Below, one piece after another: positions 52,231 through 60,578 of a stretch of 64,000 nucleotides of DNA. The stretch covers positions 1 to 64,000 of the forward strand of contig JAPUJT010000057.1 in NCBI GenBank assembly GCA_027296055.1, read 5' to 3'. Origin of the DNA: Planctomycetota bacterium. GTDB lineage: Bacteria; Planctomycetota; JAPUJT01. The notes under the pieces were generated by a model. The model was given only the letters and a program-made list of their open reading frames with translations. It was not told where the DNA came from and searched no databases. The translations under genes and the position numbers were made by a program. Numbering within the stretch: position 1 is the first letter of the stretch; every line of letters starts with the position of its first letter.

Positions 52231-52260
52231 AAAAAGGGCGGCCTGGATGGCCGCCCTTTT
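52231..52260. terminator. Intrinsic terminator between trxB and the ferredoxin gene
   Basis: GGGCGGCC / GGCCGCCC stem with a TGGAT loop, flanked by AAAA and TTTT so that it can serve both the trxB transcript and the convergent ferredoxin transcript. Confidence 0.85.
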
Positions 52261-52304
52261 GAATTCGATTCCTAAATTCTATTCTGAAATGTTATTCTGA
52301 AATG

Positions 52305-52598
52305 TTATTCCGTCTTCGGCGGAAGCTCGACGACGCGCTCCTCGACGTCCTTACCTTCGTTCTTCTGCTGGGTCAGCGCCGCGTTGAGAGGCGTGTACGC
52401 CGCCCACTTCTCCGGCAGGTCCTCCTCGGCGAAGATGGCGTCCACAGGACACGGGTCCACGCATGCCCCGCAGTCTATACACTCCTCCGGATCGATGAAC
52501 AGCAGGTCCTTGGCGTCGTGGATGCACTCCACGGGGCACACTTCGACACAGGACTTGTCCTTGGTGCCGATGCAGGGCTCGGCAATGATGTACGCCAT
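52305..52598 (-). CDS. Ferredoxin, 7Fe/8Fe bacterial type
   Basis: 97 residues. Two clusters: first CIGTKDKSCVEVCPVECI (spacing C-x7-C-x3-C ... C), second CIDCGACVDPCPVDAI (C-x2-C-x2-C-x3-C). The long first spacing is typical of the 7Fe type found in aerobes, with possible [3Fe-4S]. The C-terminal extension EKWAAYTPLNAALT is common in these proteins. Small soluble electron carrier. 46 bases downstream of polX on the same strand. Confidence 0.92.
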   Translation of the reverse strand: MAYIIAEPCIGTKDKSCVEVCPVECIHDAKDLLFIDPEECIDCGACVDPCPVDAIFAEEDLPEKWAAYTPLNAALTQQKNEGKDVEERVVELPPKTE

Positions 52599-52644
52599 CG
52601 ATCCCTCCTTTCCTCCTATCTCACTCTATCCGATTTCTCGCCCC

Positions 52645-54360
52645 TCAGCGCTTGGCAAGAGCTAGAAACTCCTTCAGGGGCTTCGTATTTATCACATCTT
52701 CCTTTGCGATCCAACCCTTCCTCGCGATTCCCACGCCGTATCGAACGTCGCCGATCGCCTCGGTCGAGTGGGCATCCGGGTTGATGCTGAACCTTGCCCC
52801 CGCCTTCCTGGCGGCCCGGAGCAGCCTCCAGTCAAGGTCGAGTCGGCGAGGATTCGCGTTGATCTCGATGGCGACGCCCCGCTCCGCCGCCTCCCGGAAT
52901 ACTCGAGGGAGGACCATTCTAATGGGCTCTCTGGCGAGAAGCAAGCGGGCGCTGGGGTGCCCCAGCACGGTCAGGTGCGGGTTTTGCAGCGCTCTCAGAA
53001 CCCGTTCCGTCATCTGGTCTTCCGGCATATCCAGGCTGCTGTGGATCGAGGCGACCACGTAGTCGAGAGTGGCGAGAACCTCATCGGGAAAATCGAGCCT
53101 CCCATCCGGCAGGATGTCCACCTCCGATCCCTGGAGAATCGTGATCCCGGGCACCTTCGTGGCGATCTCGTCGATCTCCTCTTTCTGCTGGCGGAGGCGC
53201 TCCGGGTCGAGCCCCCTCGCGTAGAAGGCGGCCTGGGAGTGATCGCTGATGCCGACGTACTCGAAACCCGCCTTCTCGGCTTCCCGGACCATCTCCTCCA
53301 GGGTCGCCCGCCCGTCGCTCCAGGTCGTGTGTACGTGGAGCACTCCCCGCAAGTCGTCCCGCTCGATCAGATCCGGCAGGCCGCCGTTCCCGGCCGCCTC
53401 GATCTCGCCGCTGTCCTCACGAAGCTCAGGCGGGATCGGCAGGAGGTCGAGGGCCCGGTAGATGTCATCTTCGCCCTGGATCGGTATCGCGTCGTCCCCC
53501 CGGAAGAGACCGTACTCGTTCAGGAGTAGGCCCTTCTTCCTGGCGATCCCGCGGAGGGCCGTGTTGTGCTCCTTCGACCCGGTGAAATAGGCCAGGGCGG
53601 AAGCGAACTCCACGTCCTCGACAAGTCGGAGGTCTGTGGGAAGGCCCCGTTCCAATCGGACGCTCGTCTTCGTCTCGCCGCGGGCGACGATCTCCTCCGG
53701 CTGGGCGAGAGCGAGGAAGGCATCGATCACCTCATCACGATCCTGCCGGGCGACGCTGACCAGGATGTCTATGTCCTTGACTGTCTCCCGGGACCGGCGG
53801 ATGCTTCCCGCGATGCTCGCTCGGGCGACTTTCGGATGGGACAGGAGCCCTTTGAGGAGCTCGTCGGCGACGTGGAGGGCTTCGGAGAGGAGGTGACGCC
53901 CGGCGTAGCGCTTCAGGTTCCCGATGCCTGTCAGGATCTTCTCCTGCGACCTGGGTCCGAAGCCCTTCAGGGACGCGACCCGATCTTCATGGCACGCATA
54001 CTCGAGCTCCGCGATGGAGGAGACGCCGAGTCCCTCGTGAAGGGCCTTGGCCTTCCGGGGTCCGAGCCCGGGGATCCGGAGGAATTCGAGGAGCCCGTCC
54101 GGGATGCTCGCCCGCAGCTCCTCGAGATACGGGAGGGCGCCGGTCTGCACGAGCGTGGTGAGCTGCTCCGCCAGGGCTTCCCCGACCCCGCGGATCTCGC
54201 GTAGCTTCCCCTGCTCGACGAGCGAGCCTAGGTCCTCTTCCAGACCCTCGATCACCCGCCCCGCATTGCGGTAGGCGTTGCTCTTGAAGCGATTTTCGCC
54301 ACGGAGCTCCAGGAGAATGGACGTCTCCTCCAGCACCTTGGCGATTTCCTTGTTGTTCAT
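52645..54360 (-). CDS. polX: Family X DNA polymerase with PHP domain (PolX)
   Basis: 571 residues. Helix-hairpin-helix N-terminal part (VLEETSILLELRGENRFK, then IPGLGPRKAKALHEGLG), nucleotidyltransferase core with AGSIRRSRETVKDIDILVSV containing the catalytic Asp pair, and C-terminal PHP exonuclease domain: LHVHTTWSDGRAT, VGISDHSQAAF, VVASIHSSL, HPSARLL and INPDAHSTEAIG with the metal-binding His/Asp set. Acts in base excision and gap repair. Full length, all catalytic residues seen. Confidence 0.95.
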   Translation of the reverse strand: MNNKEIAKVLEETSILLELRGENRFKSNAYRNAGRVIEGLEEDLGSLVEQGKLREIRGVGEALAEQLTTLVQTGALPYLEELRASIPDGLLEFLRIPGLGPRKAKALHEGLGVSSIAELEYACHEDRVASLKGFGPRSQEKILTGIGNLKRYAGRHLLSEALHVADELLKGLLSHPKVARASIAGSIRRSRETVKDIDILVSVARQDRDEVIDAFLALAQPEEIVARGETKTSVRLERGLPTDLRLVEDVEFASALAYFTGSKEHNTALRGIARKKGLLLNEYGLFRGDDAIPIQGEDDIYRALDLLPIPPELREDSGEIEAAGNGGLPDLIERDDLRGVLHVHTTWSDGRATLEEMVREAEKAGFEYVGISDHSQAAFYARGLDPERLRQQKEEIDEIATKVPGITILQGSEVDILPDGRLDFPDEVLATLDYVVASIHSSLDMPEDQMTERVLRALQNPHLTVLGHPSARLLLAREPIRMVLPRVFREAAERGVAIEINANPRRLDLDWRLLRAARKAGARFSINPDAHSTEAIGDVRYGVGIARKGWIAKEDVINTKPLKEFLALAKR

Positions 54361-54460
54361 CGGATCTCCGGACGAGAGTCCAGGTGCGCCATTCTAGAGA
54401 AAAGTTGCCTATTTGCAAGCTGGGGAGAGGCGAGGGTCGTATCCACGATAAGGCAGGACC

Positions 54461-54488
54461 TTGACACTCTTCAGGAGCAGATCATAAT
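54461..54488 (+). promoter_or_regulatory. Promoter for the radical SAM gene
   Basis: TTGACA (54461-54466), 16-base spacer, CATAAT (54483-54488). The ATG at 54487 overlaps this -10 box, so the coding start must be further down, at 54733. Confidence 0.6.
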
Positions 54489-54732
54489 GGGGGAGTCCTC
54501 GAGGGGCCCTTCACTCGGGGGAAGCTGGGATAGCCAGCCTGCCTGTTATCCTCTCGTGGAAGGAGGCCCGAGAGGGACCAGCCGATTCGCTTCTTCGGAC
54601 GGGGTGCTGTTCGGCGCGAGCGGAGACAGTTCTGAGATAAATCAGCGAACCATCCTCATGATGAAGGCCGGAGAATCGCCGTCGGCCGGATGTTCGATCG
54701 GGGAGGGGCGCGTCAAAGAAGAGGTCATCTGT
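54489..54732 (+). other. Long structured leader upstream of the radical SAM gene
   Basis: About 240 transcribed non-coding bases. At least two hairpins are visible: GGATA/TATCC (about 54527-54550) and CCTCTCG (54550-54556) with CGAGAGG (54569-54575). I do not recognise a known riboswitch. The region is open in the frame of the gene but the sequence has no family similarity before residue 1 at 54733. Confidence 0.45.
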
Positions 54733-56670
54733 ATGGGAGATCGCAAACTGACTGGTTCGGCTATCGTCTCGGCCGCTTCAAGCGCGGCCTGGAAGGCGTT
54801 CCAGTCGATCAACAAGAGAGTGCCGGAGGGAAAGGCGATCCATCCCAAATGGGCCCCGGGCCCTCTCCTGAAGTCATACGAAAAATCGAGGCCGCCCCTC
54901 GGGTTCCCGCGCCGGACCGATTCCCTATGTCCGAGGTGCGTGAAGGAGGTGCGGACCGCGATCATCAATGGAGAGCGGGACCTCTCCGCTCTCGTCGGGA
55001 CGCATCCTGGTGAGATCCCGGCGGACATCGTCGAGGAAAATGGCCGGATCCTGATGAAGAAGTCCTGTCCGGAGCACGGTGATTTCGAGGACGTCCTGTC
55101 GATATCGCCGGAGTTCCACCGCCGGACGGAGGACCTGTTCATGGGGCGGGACTTCCGCACCGTATCTGAGGGGAAGATCCACGACCATGGGACCTCGTCG
55201 ATCAAGTTCGGCCGAGGCGCGGTCCTTACAGTGGACCTCACGAACCGCTGCAACATGATGTGCAACCCCTGCTTCATGGATGCCAATCAGGTCGGCTACG
55301 TGCACGAGCCCACGCTCGACGATATCAAGGCGATACTGGATCGAGGGGTATCCTTCAAGCCCCGCCGCCAGGCGGTGATCCTCTTCTCCGGCGGAGAGCC
55401 GACTGTGGCCTCCACCTTCCTGGATGCGGTTCGCTACGCGAAGAAGATCGGGTACTACCGGATCCTCGCTGCCACGAACGGAATCCGTTTCGCCCAGGAC
55501 CTGGACTTTGCCCATAAAGCCAAGGAAGCGGGGTTGAGCGGGGCCTACCTCCAGTTCGATGGGGCGACGAACAAGGCGAACACACACCGAGGCGTCTCGA
55601 ACCTTTTCGAAGTGAAGAAGAAGGCGATCGAGAATATCTATTCTGCGGGAATGAAGTGCACGCTGGTCACCACGATCCTGAACGGTGTCAACAACGAATC
55701 GATCGGCGAGGTCGTACAGTTCGCCATCGAGAACAGCAAGATGATCACGACGATCGCCTTCCAGCCCGTCTCCTTTACCGGTAGGGACGAGGACATCGAC
55801 GACGAGACGCGGATACGGCAGCGTTACACGCTGTCCCATCTCGCCCTGGACCTGAAGGAACAGCTCGACGGGGAACTGGAGCCGATGCGCGACTGGTTCC
55901 CGCTGTCGTCCATGAGCGCCTTCACCAGCGTGATGGATCTCCTGCAAGGCGCTGATGCCGCTTGGGGCTGGAGTGCCTGCAACTGCCATCCCAACTGCGG
56001 GATCTTCACGATCCTCGCGGTGAATCGTCGCACGAAGGCCTGGGCACCTCTCTATCGATTCTTCAACTACGAGGAGTTCATCAAGGATATCGCCCTGATC
56101 ACCGATTCGGCCCGTGGTCCCTTCCTGACCAAGGCCCAGCTGATGCTCTCGATCCTTCGCCACTTCGATGCGAGCAAGGCCCCCGAGGGATTCCCCATCG
56201 GACAGCTCAAGGCGCTCTTCGCTCCGCAGCGCACCGCCGCGAAGCAAGAGGAAGGCTTGATGATCGGGAAGGGCCGCGAGGAGAAGGATGACGAGTGGGG
56301 CATCCTTTGCCTCGAGGGGATGTGGTTTCAAGACCTGTTCAATTACGATTTTCGCCGCACCGAGATGTGCATCATCCCCTACGGGACGCAGGAGGGAGAG
56401 ATCTCGTTCTGCGCCTACAACACCGGAGTCGGCTGGCGCCAGGTCATCGAGAACATGCACAAGACGGCCGTGGTCCAGGAGTGGTTCCGTGACAAGGGAC
56501 GCCACCCGGTCTACGCCGGGGGCAAGAGCGTCCCGCTGGGCGCCGATGCCCCTCCGGGAGAGGCCTACACACGCGAGTCGGCCCCGGAGGAAAAACCTCC
56601 TCCCGCCGCGACCGAGGCGGGGCCTGGTGCGCCCACCGAAGAGGTAACGGCGCCCACGTCCCCGAGTTGA
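54733..56670 (+). CDS. Radical SAM protein of the MJ0619/TDR/Tes family; candidate membrane-spanning lipid synthase
   Basis: 645 residues. Order: N-terminal metal knuckle (CPRC at 66-69 and SCPEHG near 112), radical SAM cluster CNMMCNPC (173-180) in TVDLTNRCNMMCNPCFMDAN, GGEPT loop, auxiliary cysteines CNCHPNC (416-422) and the C-terminal FCAYNTG (about 559), then a Pro-rich tail. Archaeal tetraether synthase (Tes, MJ0619) and pterin methyltransferases share this layout, as do bacterial membrane-spanning synthase candidates. Tes couples two isoprenoid or fatty tails. Substrate not determinable from sequence. Confidence 0.7.
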   Translation: MGDRKLTGSAIVSAASSAAWKAFQSINKRVPEGKAIHPKWAPGPLLKSYEKSRPPLGFPRRTDSLCPRCVKEVRTAIINGERDLSALVGTHPGEIPADIVEENGRILMKKSCPEHGDFEDVLSISPEFHRRTEDLFMGRDFRTVSEGKIHDHGTSSIKFGRGAVLTVDLTNRCNMMCNPCFMDANQVGYVHEPTLDDIKAILDRGVSFKPRRQAVILFSGGEPTVASTFLDAVRYAKKIGYYRILAATNGIRFAQDLDFAHKAKEAGLSGAYLQFDGATNKANTHRGVSNLFEVKKKAIENIYSAGMKCTLVTTILNGVNNESIGEVVQFAIENSKMITTIAFQPVSFTGRDEDIDDETRIRQRYTLSHLALDLKEQLDGELEPMRDWFPLSSMSAFTSVMDLLQGADAAWGWSACNCHPNCGIFTILAVNRRTKAWAPLYRFFNYEEFIKDIALITDSARGPFLTKAQLMLSILRHFDASKAPEGFPIGQLKALFAPQRTAAKQEEGLMIGKGREEKDDEWGILCLEGMWFQDLFNYDFRRTEMCIIPYGTQEGEISFCAYNTGVGWRQVIENMHKTAVVQEWFRDKGRHPVYAGGKSVPLGADAPPGEAYTRESAPEEKPPPAATEAGPGAPTEEVTAPTSPS

Positions 56671-56695
56671 CGCGTCGCGCGCCGGGTGATACCAT
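56667..56695 (+). promoter_or_regulatory. Candidate promoter for the Cys-rich protein and metal efflux genes
   Basis: TTGACG (56667-56672), 17-base spacer, TACCAT (56690-56695). It overlaps the stop codon of the radical SAM gene and would start transcription within a few bases of the ATG at 56706, so the mRNA would be leaderless or nearly so. Confidence 0.4.
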
Positions 56696-56705
56696 CCTCG
56701 TAGTC

Positions 56706-57158
56706 ATGTCCAGCCCTTACAAATTCGTTCTGATCGGGGCCATCGCCCTCGGTCTGCTCGTTCAGGCGCCTCGTCCCTGCTGCTGCGCTGCCGCCCCCGA
56801 AAATGAAAATACGGAACTCGAGGCCGAGGCCGCCCCGCATTCGTGCTGCAGCGCCGAGCCGGTGGAGACAGCGGCCACGGTCCGGATCGATCCGGAACGT
56901 CAGGCAGGCGGTTGCTGTCCCCGCGAGGGGGAGGGGTGTGAGGACCCTCTGATTCGCTCCTGCCACGGGCGCGACTCTTTGGGCCTCGGGGCCCGCGGAG
57001 CCTCGTCTCACACAGATATCACGCACTGCTCCGTCGTCGCCCGCCCGGTCGCGCTCCTGTCCATCGTTTCAGAGGCCGCCCGGCCCTCCCAGCGAGTCCG
57101 AGGATCGCCGGCCTCCGGCGTTGCACTGATCATTCTGAAGTCATCCTTCCTGCTCTGA
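56706..57158 (+). CDS. Small secreted Cys-rich protein upstream of metal efflux genes
   Basis: 150 residues from the ATG at 56706. Signal-like N-terminus (YKFVLIGAIALGLLVQ), then Cys clusters PRPCCCAA, SCCSA, GGCCPREGEGC and a later SCHGR, with acidic Glu-rich spacing. A His/Cys pair follows (THCSVV). No family recognised; the Cys content and position before CusC/B/A-like genes suggest periplasmic metal binding. No Shine-Dalgarno sequence is visible. Confidence 0.5.
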   Translation: MSSPYKFVLIGAIALGLLVQAPRPCCCAAAPENENTELEAEAAPHSCCSAEPVETAATVRIDPERQAGGCCPREGEGCEDPLIRSCHGRDSLGLGARGASSHTDITHCSVVARPVALLSIVSEAARPSQRVRGSPASGVALIILKSSFLL

Positions 57159-57182
57159 TCCTTCATCAATACTAGTTCCTTC

Positions 57183-57209
57183 GGGCGCTGCGGAGAACGC
57201 GCGCCCTTT
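57183..57209 (+). terminator. Possible weak terminator or attenuator before the efflux operon
   Basis: GGGCGC (57183-57188) and GCGCCC (57201-57206) with a 12-base loop, followed by TTT. It lies between the Cys-rich gene and the outer-membrane component gene. Confidence 0.4.
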
Positions 57210-57296
57210 CCGATTCATCTCGATGCCGATACCCCTCCGATCGAAGAGGCATCGAGGGCAGGCTCGCGCCCCTACGGGGCAGAAAGGCGATGTGCG

Positions 57297-58595
57297 ATGG
57301 GGTTGCAGCAGATCCTCCTGGTGGAGGCGCTCGTGCTGGGTCTTCTGGGATGCAAGTTCGCTCCCGCCCCGCATCAGGAAGCGCCGTCGCGACCCGCCCC
57401 CGTCCTTCACGGCCCTGAATACGAGGCCCTGCGCGACGGCTTCCTCGTCGGGGACGTCGTCGCGGAAGTGCTGCGACGCAACCCCGGGCTCAAGTCGGCG
57501 CGCGCGGACTGGGCTGCGGCAGGGCACGTCCCTCATCAGGCGATCTGGCCGGCGCCTCCCATGGCAACGTACAGTCCGGCGCTGGAGCCGATCGAGACGA
57601 GGGAGGGTCCTGCGCGCAGCTCCTTCGGCATCCGGCAGGCGATCCCGTTCCCCGGTAAGCTGATCCTGAGGGGAAGGATCGCGAAGAGGGAGGCGGAGGT
57701 CGTCCACCAGGAGTTCCTCGAGGCGAGGGGCCGGGTGGTGGAGGAGACCAAGGCCGCCGTGTACGAGCTCGCCTGGGTCTACGAGGCGATCCGGATCACC
57801 GAGGAGACGCGGTCGCTGGTCCGACGAATGGAAGAGGCGGCGCAGGAGAGAAACCGGGTGGGGAAGGGCAGTCTACACGAGGTGCTGAAGGCCCAGATGG
57901 AACGCTCCCGGATCGAGAACGACCTCCTCTCTCTGGGCGACGACAAGACCCGATCGGAGGCTCGCCTGATCGCGCTGCTCGATCGATCCGGGGGCATCTC
58001 GATCGGCCGGCCCGCCCCCATCGAGGTGAGGGAGTCGATCCCCTCCCTGGAGGCCCTTTGTGAGACCGCCGGGAGACGGAGGCCGGAGATCGCTGGGGCC
58101 ATCGCGGCGATCGAGCGGGAGGAATCCTCCCTCAGCCTCCGGAAGGAGGGTTACATTCCCGACCTGACCCTGGGCTTTCAGTATACGGCCATCGGGGGTG
58201 GCCCCGATGCCTACGGGCTTTCCTTCGGCGTTACGCTACCGATCTGGTTCACACAGATCCGCGCCTCGGTGAAGGAAGGGGAGAAGAGATTGGAATCGAG
58301 CCGCGCCGATCGCCGCGAGGTGGAGAATCGAACGCAATTCGAAGTGAGGGACAACCATGCCCGGTGGATGAAGGCAAGACGTTTCGTCCAACTCTATCAG
58401 AACACCCTCATCCCACAGGCCCAGCAGGCGTATCGAGCGGCGGAGGCGGGCTACCTCGCGGCGAAGGTCGATTTTCTCGATTACCTGGACAGCCAGAGGA
58501 CTCTGCTCCAGTTTCAGCTCGCGTACGAGTGGGCGAAGGTGGAGGCGCAGGTGCGCCTCGCCGCCCTGGAGAGGGTCGTGGGAGAGGATCTGTAA
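57297..58595 (+). CDS. TolC-family outer-membrane efflux lipoprotein (CusC/CzcC-like)
   Basis: 432 residues. Signal with lipobox LLGC (Cys19) indicates a lipoprotein. The OEP repeat structure is visible: NPGLKSARADWAAA in the first helix, long coiled-coil helices (KREAEVVHQEFLEARGRVVEE), FGIRQAIPFPGK and the second repeat GFQYTAIGGGPDAYGLSFGVTLPI. It forms the outer-membrane duct for the RND pump encoded downstream. Length is normal for this family. Confidence 0.9.
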   Translation: MGLQQILLVEALVLGLLGCKFAPAPHQEAPSRPAPVLHGPEYEALRDGFLVGDVVAEVLRRNPGLKSARADWAAAGHVPHQAIWPAPPMATYSPALEPIETREGPARSSFGIRQAIPFPGKLILRGRIAKREAEVVHQEFLEARGRVVEETKAAVYELAWVYEAIRITEETRSLVRRMEEAAQERNRVGKGSLHEVLKAQMERSRIENDLLSLGDDKTRSEARLIALLDRSGGISIGRPAPIEVRESIPSLEALCETAGRRRPEIAGAIAAIEREESSLSLRKEGYIPDLTLGFQYTAIGGGPDAYGLSFGVTLPIWFTQIRASVKEGEKRLESSRADRREVENRTQFEVRDNHARWMKARRFVQLYQNTLIPQAQQAYRAAEAGYLAAKVDFLDYLDSQRTLLQFQLAYEWAKVEAQVRLAALERVVGEDL

Positions 58596-58625
58596 CGTGC
58601 AAGTTCGCTATTTGGAGGTCGATCC

Positions 58626-60572
58626 ATGAGTGGCGTATCCGAACCGAAGGGAGACAAGACGGCCGGGCTCGCGGCACGGATCCTCGAGAAGAGGGCAGCG
58701 ATCTTCTGGTTGGTCTCTATGGTCCTGGCCATCTGGGTGGGGTCCTTTTTCGGGGGAGGTCCTTCGCCCGAGCCGGAGACGATCGCGACCTCGCACACGG
58801 AGGAGCTCTGGTACTGCGCGATGCATCCGGACAAGCGATTCCCGGTTCCGGGGAAGTGCCCCATCTGCGAGATGGACTTGATACGGGCTCCGACCGGCGC
58901 CGAAGGCGATGGGCCCCTCCTCACCCTGTCGAAGGCGGCAGAGCGGCTCGCCGAGGTGCGGACGACTCCCGTGCGGCGCAAGACGGTGACGGCCGAGATC
59001 CGGCTGGTGGGAAAGGTGGTCTACGACGAGACCCGTCTCGCCTCCATCACCGCCTGGGTTCCCGGAAGGCTGGATCGTCTCTACGTGAACTACAAAGGCG
59101 TCCCCGTTCGAAAGGGAGACCACCTCGTCGACATCTACAGCCCCGAGTTGCGGACCGCCCAGGAGGAGCTTCTCCTGGCCCTTCGATCCGCCAAGGACCT
59201 CCAGGGGAGCGTGATCGCCCGGGAGTCGGCGGAGGCCAACGTCCAGGCAGCCCGTGAGAAGCTCCGTCTCTGGGGTCTCGGCAAGGAACAGATCCTCGAG
59301 ATCGAGCAGAAGGGCCAGACAACGGATCACATCACGATCCACGCGCCGATCGGCGGGATCGTGGTCGAGATGCACGCCCTGCCGGGAATGCACGTCGAGA
59401 CGGGCGACAGGATCTATACGATCGCGGACCTGACGCACCTCTGGGTCAAGCTGGATGCCTACGAATCGGATCTGATGTGGATCCGCTACGGCCAGGACGT
59501 CGAGTTCCGGACGGAGGCCTACCCCGGTCAGGTGTTCCACGGGCCGATTTCTTTCATCGACCCCGTCCTCGACGAGAGGACCCGCACCTTGAAAGTCCGG
59601 GTCAATGTCGAGAGCCTCGATCGCCGGCTGAAGCCGGGGATGTTCGTCCGCGCCATCGTCCGGGCTCAGGTCGCCGGGGCGGGCCTCGTGATCGACCCGG
59701 ACCTGGAAGGCAAGTGGATCTGCCCGATGCACCCGGAAGTCGTCGGGGACGGACCGGCCGCCTGTGACATCTGCGGGATGGACCTCGCCTCCGCGGAGAG
59801 CCTCGGCTACAAGGCCATCGAGGAGCAGGAGCCTCCACTGGTCATCCCCACGTCCGCCCCGCTCATCACGGGGAAGCGGGCCGTCGTCTATGTCAAGCTG
59901 CCCGGCGCCGACCAACCCACCTTCGAGGGCCGGGAGGTCGTGCTCGGTCCTCGAGCGGGAGATCACTACCTCGTCGAGAGCGGGCTCGAGGAGGGGGAGG
60001 AGGTCGTGGTCCAGGGCGCATTCAAGATCGACAGCGCCCTGCAGATCCAGGCGAAGCGATCGATGATGGCCCCCCCGGTGGACGCACCCGGTTCGGATGG
60101 CGCGAAGCCGAAGGGCTCCGAAGAGATGGGAGGAGTCCTCGACGCCTACCTCGAGATGCACGAGGCCCTCTACGCGAGCTCGGCCACCGCGTGCCTCCAG
60201 GCGGCCAAGGCACTCCGCCGCGCCCTCGAAAGGGCGAACGAGGCGATGGGGGAGAGTGACGAACCGTGGGTGGCGATCCGCGATCGACTGCGGATCGCTA
60301 TCGCCCCCATGGCGCTCGCCGACGAGCTGAAGGGCCAGCGGGCCGCGCTGCCCGCCCTTTCCCGGGCGATCGAGTCTCTCCTGGAAGGCTTCGACTGGGC
60401 GGGTCGGCCGACGGTGCACCGGATGCACTGCCCGATGGCCTTCGGCCTCGGAGAGGGAGCGGACTGGATCCAGAAGGATAAGAAGGTTCTGAATCCGTAC
60501 TGGGGAAAAGATTCGACGATGCCCCACTGCGGCGCGATCGAGGAGAAATATCAGGCAGGGGGGGAGGAGTAG
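58626..60572 (+). CDS. RND periplasmic adaptor with two heavy-metal-binding modules and DUF3347-like tail (CusB-like)
   Basis: 648 residues, longer than CusB. One N-terminal membrane anchor (about 22-45). Module 1 (about 59-85: WYCAMHPDKRF, CPICEMDL) and module 2 (about 360-385: WICPMHPEVVG, CDICGMDL) are HMBDs. Between them lies the membrane-fusion core (RLVGKVVYDETRLAS, lipoyl-like VRKGDHLVDIYSPEL, GMHVETGDRIYTIADL). The tail ends with HCPMAFGLGEGADW and NPYWGKDSTMPHCG, a DUF3347-like copper-binding domain. Links pump and outer-membrane channel. Confidence 0.88.
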   Translation: MSGVSEPKGDKTAGLAARILEKRAAIFWLVSMVLAIWVGSFFGGGPSPEPETIATSHTEELWYCAMHPDKRFPVPGKCPICEMDLIRAPTGAEGDGPLLTLSKAAERLAEVRTTPVRRKTVTAEIRLVGKVVYDETRLASITAWVPGRLDRLYVNYKGVPVRKGDHLVDIYSPELRTAQEELLLALRSAKDLQGSVIARESAEANVQAAREKLRLWGLGKEQILEIEQKGQTTDHITIHAPIGGIVVEMHALPGMHVETGDRIYTIADLTHLWVKLDAYESDLMWIRYGQDVEFRTEAYPGQVFHGPISFIDPVLDERTRTLKVRVNVESLDRRLKPGMFVRAIVRAQVAGAGLVIDPDLEGKWICPMHPEVVGDGPAACDICGMDLASAESLGYKAIEEQEPPLVIPTSAPLITGKRAVVYVKLPGADQPTFEGREVVLGPRAGDHYLVESGLEEGEEVVVQGAFKIDSALQIQAKRSMMAPPVDAPGSDGAKPKGSEEMGGVLDAYLEMHEALYASSATACLQAAKALRRALERANEAMGESDEPWVAIRDRLRIAIAPMALADELKGQRAALPALSRAIESLLEGFDWAGRPTVHRMHCPMAFGLGEGADWIQKDKKVLNPYWGKDSTMPHCGAIEEKYQAGGEE

Positions 60573-60578
60573 ACGGCC

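Noticed and set aside
54487-54732. N-terminal extension of the radical SAM protein from an ATG at 54487
   Set aside because: That ATG overlaps a promoter -10 box, and the 82 added residues have no family similarity; the ATG at 54733 fits better.
54489-54732. Cobalamin riboswitch in the leader of the radical SAM gene
   Set aside because: The conserved B12-box and core elements are not seen.
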